NCBI GenBank assembly: GCA_023091665.1
Contig: JALJCQ010000013.1
Span: 2,294,001-2,358,000 of the forward strand
Direction of reading: 5' to 3'
Length of the DNA: 64,000 nucleotides
Origin: Pythium myriotylum
Taxonomy: Eukaryota > Oomycota > Peronosporomycetes > Pythiales > Pythiaceae
The position numbers and the translations under genes are program-made. Under the pieces are notes generated by a model. That model was not told the DNA's origin and did not search any database. It was given only the letters and a program-made list of their open reading frames with translations. Shown piece by piece: positions 43,271-52,400 of the stretch (the stretch's first letter is position 1; every line of letters starts with the position of its first letter).

Positions 43271-44426
43271 TTATAATGGAGATGTAGCCAGACACCACGA
43301 TGCAATGACATCACCCGATTTAGCAATAGTTTGAGCCATCATTTGACCATGATACACAGCAAATACTGCTAGTGGCTTCCGGTTGCTGTGCACAAGAGTG
43401 AAATTCTGAGGATGCTGTCAGGTCCCCAAGAGGATTCAAGTCTTGTTATCCTAGTATGAATGGTTACTGACCTCGAAATGTTGCACAAAATCTGCTGGTT
43501 GAGTTCGCCCCAACATGGACACGTGACGACGTCCCACGAATTCCTTCAGTGCAGCCATGATCGCAGCGAATTGGACATTAGATGACTCGTTAGCATTAGC
43601 CACTCCTTCCATCGACACTACTTGAGCAGGAATGGAATGGTTTGAAGTGACTGGCACTACGTAGCAACTATCTCGATGTTCACGCTGTAAAGCTTGTCGA
43701 GGACAGAAACCCAAACATACCTCAAAAGTGATGGTGGTAGTCGAAGACCCGACCGGAACTGGATGCGATGGACATCGAGCCATCCCCCATGTTCTTCCTA
43801 CATAATGAACACTGTCAGAATGGTTGACATGATCACATCAGCGATGACAGCAAACCCATTACAAACACGCAAAATGGGTCTTTGGATGACTGGAGCGAGT
43901 TCGGGAGAGACCGACTCAAGGCTGAACCAATCAAATCCGTTCTGCAATGTGTTGAGAATCGGTTTGTTAACGGATGCCGATGATTCGCGCTGTCTACAGC
44001 GAGCATCGCCTTTCCGAGCAATTGTCGAGGTGCTGATGTGGTGCATGTTACTATGTGATCAATCAATGAAAGGTTGCGCGTTATCGTGCTGCGCAACTTC
44101 GAGGATTCCAGCTCCGAAATTGACTGAGTGATGAGGCGTTGAAGGGTGTGTAGCACCATTCGAAGCATGCACCCTGGGTTTCTCGAGTTTCGAAGCTCTT
44201 GCTCGCCGATAAAACCGAGTAATATCGCATTTTTCTCCAGCACATAAGTGACATTGCGGTGCTGAGATCGAAGCGACTTTAAATTGACTCCACCTTCATT
44301 CTGAGTCGCATGAAACACAGCATTGATTATCCCAACTGCGGCGCTAGGTGGGGTTTGGACGCTTCCGTAGGTGCGTACAAGCACAGGAATGCCAGTTTGG
44401 TCAACGATGATAAGGAAACCGTCCAT
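43271..44426 (-). CDS. Probable FUZ (fuzzy planar polarity/CPLANE) homologue (four exons)
   Basis: Proposed reverse-strand exons 44426-44052, 43989-43856, 43793-43472 and 43414-43271, 324 residues. The first exon is a longin-type domain of the FUZ/MON1/HPS1 class: MDGFLIIVDQTGIPVLVRTY, INAVFHATQNEGGVNLKSL, a hydrophobic strand KNAILLGFIGEQ, and a helix ending SLIDHI, which corresponds to the LIDxxL end of FUZ longin 1. The last exon (HPQNFTLVHSNRKPLAVFAV) also looks conserved. FUZ with INTU and WDPCP helps recruit intraflagellar-transport proteins to basal bodies. The second intron has two workable splice choices, and the start may lie upstream. MON1 or HPS1 relatives are the alternatives. 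Confidence 0.55.
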
Positions 44427-44551
44427 TTGCAACTCGTCTTGATGGCGCTTCGGGACATCCTTGATGTACTGTATTGAGTGAGTGCCGAGGTTCTTTGTTG
44501 GAGTTGCACACAGTACACTTTGGTTCAGTGCCTCCACCCACTCGAACGCAC

Positions 44552-44558
44552 CCATTCC
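44552..44558 (+). promoter_or_regulatory. Oomycete initiator-like element
   Basis: CCATTCC matches YCAYTYY exactly, ending 18 nt before the ATG at 44577. It lies in the roughly 150-nt region between the FUZ-like start and the divergent C9orf85-type gene. Confidence 0.45.
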
Positions 44559-44576
44559 AATCGTGGCGGCGAAGAA

Positions 44577-45275
44577 ATGAGCACACAGCGTGGGAACGTC
44601 ACCAAGGGTGCCCCAAAGCATCAGAACACGTTCGCTTTCAAGCACAACCCAAAGTCGAAGAAGACTGAGCGGATTCTTTCACTCCCTATCCGTGGCTTGT
44701 GCGAGAAATGCTTCAAGCAAATCGAATGGCGTAAAAAGTATCGCAAGTATAAGCCACTGACCAAGCCGGCGTCGTGGTACGCTTCCGAGAACGATTAGCT
44801 TATTTGTGCTCGGGTCTTATCGGTTGTATTACCAGCAACTACTGCCATCAGAAGAGTGTAACAGCGGCATATCATGTTGCTTGCGATAGATGTGCCAAGG
44901 TGGGTCCTCCTGTCGCAGTCATCCCGCGCCTCCGCTCATGAATTCGCGTGCTTGATTAGGAAAGGGACATTTGTGCTAAATGCTGCGAGTCAAAGGAGAT
45001 TGTTCTCACGTAAGTTTGTGGCTTCGAGTATTGTGATGGAGCGTTGTTTGAATGGTTGTTCGCGGTGAAATAGTCGAGAGGAAGTCATCGCTGGAAAGCA
45101 AATCCAAGAGAAGGAGTTCGAGGCTCAATTAGAGGGGCTCCGAGAGCGCGAGCGACGAGCCGTGCTCCGCAAAATCCAACGTGAGAAGGAGGAAGCAGAA
45201 GGTGTCCTTCGCGGCAACGAAGATGATTTCGACGGCGAGTCGTTCGACGACGAGGATTTGATCGATGACGAATAA
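44577..45275 (+). CDS. C9orf85/DUF2039-family zinc-binding protein (four exons)
   Basis: Exons 44577-44776, 44836-44899, 44960-45009 and 45074-45275, introns 59, 60 and 64 nt; 171 residues. It matches the conserved uncharacterised eukaryotic family of human C9orf85: MSTQRGNVTKGAPKHQNTFA at the start, then LCEKCFKQIEWRKKYRKYKP and three further Cys pairs assembled across exons (CNYCHQKS, CDRCAKE, CAKCC), forming two zinc sites. A charged helix (EEVIAGKQIQEKEFEAQLEG) and an Asp/Glu-rich tail ending DLIDDE complete it. The molecular role is unknown; the basic N-terminus and zinc ribbons suggest RNA or ribosome contact. Confidence 0.85.
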
Positions 45276-45479
45276 GAGTAAGAAAATAATTTTTCTGGTC
45301 CCTCAAGTGATTACTCGGTATCTGTCTTCTTCTTCCCCGTTGTGGCGCAAGCAGCAGCATGTCGAAGTACTCCTTGCGAGGAAACGTGTTGTCGGCTGTG
45401 AACAATCGCTTCCTATACAATTTCAGCCAATCGTGATCAAGTGTGGCTTTATGACAACCCTCGACACTTGCACACGATA

Positions 45480-46983
45480 ATGTCGTCAGGAGAATTTTGT
45501 CTGATCCAGCTCGAAGGATGGTCGGGCTGGTGGGAAGAAACACGCCGCTTCCGCATCAAAGTCTACGTCTCCATCATTCTTTTCTTCCTGTCGGCTGTGC
45601 TCGCGTATCCAATCGCGCGCACCATCTTCTTCCTCGTGCGCCGAGCGGCGCCGAAACGCTGGATGTGAGTTCTTCGTTTCACATTTGCCTTGGGTACGAG
45701 GCTAATAGTGGGTTTCAGCTGGCCTGACGAGGCAAGAGTGCTTATGATGTGGCAAACAGCTTTGCTGTGTCGTGCTGGGCTACTCTGGGTTGCACTTATT
45801 GTCTCGCGAATTTCGATGTTTCTGTGTAAATGGCCCTCGTGGCTGTTCGGGATATGTTTCATCATTTGGATGGATGCAGGGGGCAATGTACTACGTGAGG
45901 TACGATGCCTGCTGGTAATCATGACCACGGTTTTTGTCGATGAACATTCGGGTGTCCGATCAGGTGATCGTGCGCAAAGGAATAAAAGGCTACACCAACG
46001 ATGAGAAACCAGGGCGTATCACGTTGCTCTATGAAGGAACAACGGTGCGTCTGTCGTTTCATCATCCCGTCTACCAGACTCTGATGCGTGCATATCAAGC
46101 TTGCAAAGATACTCCTTCTCGTACTCGTGATCTACACGTACTATATAGCATCCATCGTTCAAAACGACAACTCGTTACGAGCTGTAAGCTCGATCGGATT
46201 CTTTCTGGCGATTGCTCTTTCTCTTCTACCTTTGGTGAGTCGACTTAAAATACTTCATGCAACATTTGTCCGTCGGTGTCTAATTCGATGAGAATCGCCA
46301 AAGCTGCGTAACGTCATGGGGGCCCACTATATGTTCATGAACAATATGCTAAGGCTCAAGTCGCGAATTCAGCTCCATGATGATGTTCGTGGGATCATTA
46401 ATGATGCGCCATTGGGCTTCTTGGTCGTCGAAACTGCCGAGAAATCGAAGGTTTTTGTCCCAGCGGGCCGTTCCGTCATGTCGGCAACTACTCTTCACAA
46501 CGACCAAATTGGCATTCTACGTCTGGACATCACTCTACCATCGACTGCAACACCAACCGAAGTACGTATGTTTATTCAGGAGCTCGATCGGCTTGCAGCA
46601 GCCAGCACCCACGCGGAGGGTGTGTTGGACTTGCGCCCGCTACATGGATCAGTTTCAGCAGCGGCCAGTCCAAGAACTCGAGTCACTAGCAAACTCCTTC
46701 TTGACTGGGACTGGCAGGAGCAATTGGAGACACTCGATCGTGCGAGGGCGCATTACCACATCATCGAGTTGTCGACCAGTTCCAGGTGGACAATCCATTT
46801 CAAGACATTCATTCGAGCTGCGAACGAACAGGGGTTGGAGGAGACTCGTTCAGCGGTAAGTTACTCGAGGCGACTTATCCGGTCATCTTGTCGTACTTTC
46901 CTCACGCATGGTAATGACAAATCGGTCAGTACATTGAAGAAATCATGCGACTTCAAGAACGGTGGCAGCAAACTCCGTGTTAA
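45480..46983 (+). CDS. Multi-pass membrane protein, possible MscS-like channel (six exons)
   Basis: Exons 45480-45664, 45719-45899, 45964-46044, 46100-46234, 46304-46855 and 46930-46983; introns 54-74 nt; 395 residues. Hydrophobic segments include VYVSIILFFLSAVLAYPIA, a second after RAGLLWVALIVS, AKILLLVLVIYTYYIASIV and IGFFLAIALSLLPL. After the last helix comes a beta-type segment (HDDVRGIINDAPLGFLVV, VFVPAGRSV) then LRLDITLPSTATPTEVRMFI, which follows the MscS beta and lower-vestibule pattern. Mechanosensitive channel membership is therefore plausible but not proven. The frame ends ERWQQTPC just inside exon 6. Confidence 0.55.
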
Positions 46984-47769
46984 AATATGTTTTCATGACG
47001 AGTTCACTTGCTGGAATCGCCTCGTGTTCTTTGATTATGGATGTCTTCCGACAGCCGGCTATAGGTTTCTAGATAAGCAAACCAATAGACCTCAACTGAA
47101 TTGAATTGGATGTCTTCAGTAAAACCGCAGGCGATTCTTTTCCAAAAAGATGCTGCGTCTCTCTGGAGTTTGCCGAAACAACTCGTTTGCGATTAACTGT
47201 GGTAACAGATATTGCGACTAGCTTAGCTGGTGCTGTGTTCTTTCATGTTCAGTCGGAGCAGAGGCAATCGCTCGGAGCCGAGCATTGTGGGCGTTGTCTC
47301 TGAGTCGTGGTTGTAGTTGTCAGTGAGCGGAAGTTTCAGGGCCAATAGAGCACTCACTTGTTAGGGCTATGCCCAAAGTTTTCACGGAGTCAATCAGACC
47401 GAGAATGGATTACTAGCGAGGTGCTCAAGAAAAAGAATCCGCATCGCTTCGGAGTCGAGATCTCAGCATATCCATATCATCATAAAAAGCTAGACATTTT
47501 ATGAGTTCTCTCAGAGGGAAGCTGAGGAAAACCCGAACAATTGAAATGGTTAAGAACACAAACAAAAAGTACATGTCCATTTGGACCGATGACGACACTT
47601 TTTGTGTCAAACAATACACTACTGTACACTGCGGTTAAAAATTACAGAAATTACAGAAACTGAGGCAGATCAGATTCTGAGCTAATTGGAGTGGTTACAA
47701 CTCCGGGGCCTGGTTAACCCTTTTGGCTAACCGTCTCAGAGACAAGAAATAATTGGGACTAGGTGGGGG
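46984..47769. other. Gene-free interval before the transposon block
   Basis: No recognisable coding sequence. Base composition falls towards AT-rich after 47,400. It marks the border between the gene-dense and transposon-rich parts of the window. Confidence 0.4.
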
Positions 47770-47896
47770 GTGCCCGCCTCGCGGGCACTTCAGTTTGCGC
47801 ATGCTGGGTTGGTGGGGATTAAATCAGGCTTTGTTGTAGGGGAATTGGTGGCGCAGCGCAGGCGCTGCGCTCGTTACGGGTTGCCTGCGGCAACCC
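47770..47896. repeat. Cluster of three perfect GC-rich hairpins
   Basis: Three short-loop perfect inverted repeats within 127 bases: GTGCCCGC/GCGGGCAC with loop CTC (47770-47788), GCGCAGCGC/GCGCTGCGC with a 2-base spacer (47851-47870), and GGGTTGCC/GGCAACCC with loop TGC (47878-47896). The flanking DNA is AT-rich. Such clusters occur at ends of non-autonomous transposons or in structured non-coding RNAs; the identity is open. Confidence 0.75.
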
Positions 47897-47992
47897 CTGT
47901 CGAAAAAGTTGGATAATTTTTGCACGGTTATAACTGAATTAGGCACAACATGCATCAATATATATTGGTTCTAGTTCGGGTCTCGTTCGAGT

Positions 47993-48328
47993 TGTAACGG
48001 GGTGTGCCCGTTACATGGTACGGACCCATGTCAATGGTGTCCGATAGGAACATCGTGAACCCATCTGGTTGCGATGTCTCCTGATTGGATAATATCCTAC
48101 GATATTATCCCGATTTCCCACCAATCACGCTAGGGTCTTGTGATTGAGTGGATGGCAGAAATCCGAGGGCGGGTCTGCGAGGTTTTATATACAAAGAGTA
48201 GGTTTTTCTAGGTTTCCTAATCCATAAATTCAGTTTCCCATTTGCCCAACCCAACACAAGTCCCTGTGTTGCGCGCTTCTTACACTGCTCCACAGTGTAC
48301 GTGACGTAACGAGGTCAGCCTTGTTACA
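47993..48328 (+). repeat. 5' LTR of the gypsy element
   Basis: 336 bp, TG...CA ends within TGTAAC/GTTACA. It opens with a perfect hairpin (TGTAACGGG/CCCGTTACA, 47993-48015). A second perfect 10-bp hairpin GGATAATATC/GATATTATCC lies at 48087-48110. A TATA-like TTTTATATAC near 48182 marks the likely U3/R promoter. Confidence 0.95.
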
Positions 48329-48330
48329 CC

Positions 48331-48346
48331 TGGTAGCACTTCGTAG
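48331..48346 (+). other. Candidate primer-binding site
   Basis: Two bases after the 5' LTR the sequence TGGTAGCACTTCGTAG starts with TGG, complementary to the CCA end of a tRNA. The primer tRNA species is not identified. Confidence 0.55.
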
Positions 48347-48360
48347 TCCGCCCAGCGACT

Positions 48361-49476
48361 ATGAATCCCCCTGCGCCGGAAACCCCTGGCGCGCAGGGTC
48401 GCCACGCCTCGCGTGAGAACTTCCTCCACTTGAGTGAGCTCGAGTGGCAGGCTGTTCAGCGCATGGCCGCGACGGTGGGCGAAGCCGCCATCGGCGCCAT
48501 GCTCCTCTCTCTCTCGCGTGATGAACAGCACGCGAGTATCGCCCAGTTCATCCAGCATGAGCTGAACGAGGCGAGAGGGAGTCTTGCAGCTCTGCGCGAG
48601 CAGAGCGCTCAACAAGCAGCGTTGTTGAGACAGCAGCAGTCTGCTGCTGTGGCGGCAGAGCGGCTTCGACGCGTCGAGCTGTTGAAGATCGAGATCTCCA
48701 AGTACAAGGCTGACGGTGACAGCCTGTTGCGTTGGTTCGTCGAACTCGACGATTCCATTGAAGCCCGTCGCATCGACGACGATGCGATGCGAGTGACCTA
48801 CGCCATCTCCAACTTGGCAGGTCGTGCCAAGGTGTGGGCACTCGGTCTCAAGTTGCACGATCCGTATTGCTTCGGATCGTATGAAGAGTTCAAGGTCAAG
48901 ATCAAACAAGCGTTTGAGCCGCCTCGAGCCGAGTTCAGGGCTCGTGCTGAGTTCCTGGACCTCAGGCAAGGTAAGCGTGATATTCACGCTTACGCCCAGC
49001 ATGCACGATACCTCGTGAGTTGCATCGTGGAGAATCCCATCGATGATCAAACGCAGGTTGCTGCGTTTATCAAGGGGCTCGAGGATGGGCCGATCAAGAC
49101 CCAGATGTTCCGTCTCGAGTTTGATAAACTCGAGGACGCGATCTCGGCTGCTCGCCAAGAGGACTTCAGGCTGCGACAGGCTTATGTCCATTCCGCTGCT
49201 TATCGTCCGTCCAGACGACAAGACTCAAGTGATCCAGAGGCCATGGATCTTTCCTACGCCGAGAGCGAGCAGCGCCCTCGCGTGGACAAACGATTGCAGA
49301 AATGCAATCGATGCCAGAAGACCGGGCATTACGCTTATGAGTGTAATGCTGCGCGTCCAGTGCCTCGCGGCAATGGGCGCGATCGCCACGTGGACAAGAA
49401 GGTCCAGTGGTCGGATCAACACGCTGCGAAGAAACAGCAGCGTGATGATCAACAAAAAAACGGTCAGGGTCAGTAG
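48361..49476 (+). CDS. gag: Gag polyprotein of the gypsy element
   Basis: 371 residues. The centre matches the retrotransposon Gag capsid region (LLRWFVELDDSIEARRIDDD; EFLDLRQGKRDIHAYAQHAR), a CHCC-type structural protein forming the virus-like particle. Near the C-terminus is one zinc knuckle, CNRCQKTGHYAYEC (C-x2-C-x4-H-x4-C), for RNA packaging. The TAG stop at 49474 lies inside a stem-loop just after a slippery heptamer, so a fraction of ribosomes should continue into pol. Confidence 0.93.
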   Translation: MNPPAPETPGAQGRHASRENFLHLSELEWQAVQRMAATVGEAAIGAMLLSLSRDEQHASIAQFIQHELNEARGSLAALREQSAQQAALLRQQQSAAVAAERLRRVELLKIEISKYKADGDSLLRWFVELDDSIEARRIDDDAMRVTYAISNLAGRAKVWALGLKLHDPYCFGSYEEFKVKIKQAFEPPRAEFRARAEFLDLRQGKRDIHAYAQHARYLVSCIVENPIDDQTQVAAFIKGLEDGPIKTQMFRLEFDKLEDAISAARQEDFRLRQAYVHSAAYRPSRRQDSSDPEAMDLSYAESEQRPRVDKRLQKCNRCQKTGHYAYECNAARPVPRGNGRDRHVDKKVQWSDQHAAKKQQRDDQQKNGQGQ

Positions 49477-52400
49477 GGGCAGAGCGCCCTACTGATCCAG
49501 TCACGTCAAGAGAGTTTGTGGGACTCTTGACGAAGGCTGCTCCCAAAGCACAGTCTCTGTGCTTCGCCACACCTGGTGATGATGAGGTCCTCATCACCTT
49601 GGAGCTCGAAGTCGAAGGCGCTTCGTCTTCGCTTCGCGCGCTCGTAGACTGTGGGGCGTCGAACAACTTCGTTCGACGACAGTCTATCGAGTCTTTGGGG
49701 CTCGACGTTGTCGAGCGAGACATTCCTCCGACGAGGATGACGGTGCGCCTTGCAACCGGCGCAACGGTGAAGGTTATGAAACGCGTAGTGGGCCTCCACT
49801 ACACGCTTGAAGGCAATGAGCACGACGACGACTTTGTCGTACTCGATCTAGATGACAAGTTCGACGTCATTCTAGGCCTGCCATGGCTCCGTTCACACGA
49901 GCCATGGATCAGCTGGCGGCATCGATCCGTTACGATGCCCGCCGCTCGGTCATCAGGTGGCCACCTGATGTCGGCTCTGGAGCGTCCAGATGCACGTGGA
50001 CGTGTGGAAGATGAGTGTGATGGCCTCATCAGTCACTCGGTCGTTAGTACGACTGCCCAAGACTACGACAAAGAGTCGACCTTTGTCGTCGAGCCAGCTG
50101 CCGGGGTCTGCGTAGAGTCGCAGACAGCGCCGAAGACTTCTCGTGCGAGTGAGTCGCACGAGTCAAGTGAGGAAGACCCTCGTGCGAATAAGTCGCACGA
50201 GCCAAGAAGACAGTGCTTGCCACAGGGGCAGCACTATGAGAGGAAGGTCTCGACGTCTGCCGCAAGGAGGCAACGTCGACTCTCCGCCTCGACTAGAACG
50301 TCGAGCGATGGAGATCTCGCTGCAGTTGCGCAACTGCAGCTCGAGGAGTCTGCGCGCATAAGGCCGCAGGAAGAAGCTGAGACGATCAAAGTCTTAGTCA
50401 ATGACGGCACGAGAGTGGGTGCATCCACTCTCGAGGTCGTTGCGCCTCCGAAGTCAACTTCGGAGATCACCGCACTGCCTACGCTCGAATCCAAGCGGTT
50501 CTTGCGAGATCTGCGCCAAGGAAAGATTGCGCAGATCTGTATTCTCGTCGCGGAGGACGAATGTGTGACCGATATCCGGTCGGCAGTGGTGTTTGCTGAG
50601 AAGGAACGGCTTCTCAGCAGCTCATCGATGGACGAGAGCGTCCTCGATGAGAAGACTCGGATTGAGCGGTACTCGGCTCAATCCTGGGAGTCGCTCAAGG
50701 GAAATCCTCTCTACGAGGATTTGGTCGAATTCGCGGATGTGTTTCCCGAATCCGTTCCGTGCGAATTGCCGAAGGACAAAGGCATTCGGCACGAGATCGA
50801 CCTGAAGCCAGGTTCGAAGTACTGTGTCATGAAGCAGTGGCCACTGCCTCGTGAACAGGTCGAAGCGATCGACAAGTTCTTCGCAGAACGTCTCGCTGCT
50901 GGCCATGTGAGGGAGTCTACCTCCCCTCACAGCTCTCCGACCTTCTGTGTGCGCAAGGCAACAGGAGGGTGGCGGATTGTACACGCGTTCAGCAAGTTGA
51001 ACGCGGCGACGATACCGGCGCAGACGCCGATACCGAGGAAGGATGTCACCATCGACGGGATGGCGAAGAGCACCATCTTCTCGTCGATGGATCTGATGGA
51101 CGGATTCTATCAGATCTTGATGCGTGAACGGGATATTGATATTCCGTTCACGGCCGTCAGCACCCCAAGCGGACTGCTCTGGGAGTGGTTGGTGATGCCT
51201 CAGGGCCTCAGCAACGCACCAGCCACATTCAATAGATGCGTCTCGCATCTATTGCGCCCAGTGCGAGCCTTCGCACCAAGCTACTTCGACGATGTCTTCG
51301 TTCATAGCCGAGATATGGACGGGAAGACTGATCTGGAGGTTCACAGACTCCACATCAGAGAGGTTCTCACACTTATGCGAGAGCTTAAGCTGTACGCGAA
51401 CCTGAAGAAGTGTATCTTCGCGGCCAGCGAGATACCCGTTCTTGGGTGTATAGTCGGCAAGAACGGCGTGCGCCCTGATCCCGAGAAGATCAGAGCGATC
51501 AAGGAGTGGCCGACGCCACTCGACGTCAAGGGACTGCGCAAGTTCCTTGGCCTCGCGGCGTACTTGCACAAGTACTCGCGCAACTACGCCGATATGACTG
51601 TTCCTCTTTCTCGATTACTCAAGAAAGACACCAAGTGGACTTGGAACGCTGAGTGTCAGCGTTCCTTCGAAGGCATCAAGCAAAGCTTGATTGAATCGCC
51701 AGTTCTGGCGATCGCGGACCAGGACAAACCATTCCACGTGGTTTGTGACGCAAGCGACTTTGCCATCGGCGCAGCGCTGATGCAGTTCGACGACGACGGC
51801 GCTGAGCGCGTCGTCTGTTACCAGTCGCGTCAGCTGCAACCAGCTGAGCGTAATTATCCAGTGCATGACAAGGAGCTCCTTGCCATGAAGTATGCACTGG
51901 CCAAGTTCCGCGTCTATCTGCTTGGAGATAGACCGTTCAAGGCCTTCACAGACCATGCGTCTTTGCGCACGGCTGTGAACAGCCCACACCTCTCGCAGCG
52001 CATGGCGAGGTGGCTGTCTTTCTTCGCGGAGTATAACTTCTCCGTCGAGTACAAGCCCGGACGACTCAACGTCGTCGCGGATGCTCTGTCCCGTCGGCCA
52101 GACTTTGAGCCGACGGTCGTCGCCCAAGATTCTCTGAACGCAGCGAGTGCGTCCAGCTCCAGTGTTCCGTCGTCGACCTTGCTCGACGACATTCGTGCTG
52201 CGAATGCACACGACCCTGAGGTCGTGCGCTTGATGGCCTACCTTGCGGAGCCGTCACCCCAAGCGCTGAAGGGCTTGCCGGCTTCGTATCGATCGAAGGT
52301 TCATCGATACACGCAGCGGAACGGCCTGCTGTTCTACAGCGCCGTTGCCGACGACACTCCGCGTGTCGTCGTGCCAGGAGATCATGATCTGCGCCTGCGG

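Noticed and set aside
43700..43735. A 36-nt intron (GTATGT...CAG) in the FUZ-like gene
   Set aside because: Shorter than every other intron here and its length is a multiple of three without stops, so it is kept as coding.
47851..47896. Bacterial-type rho-independent terminators
   Set aside because: Hairpins have no following T-run and the DNA is eukaryotic.
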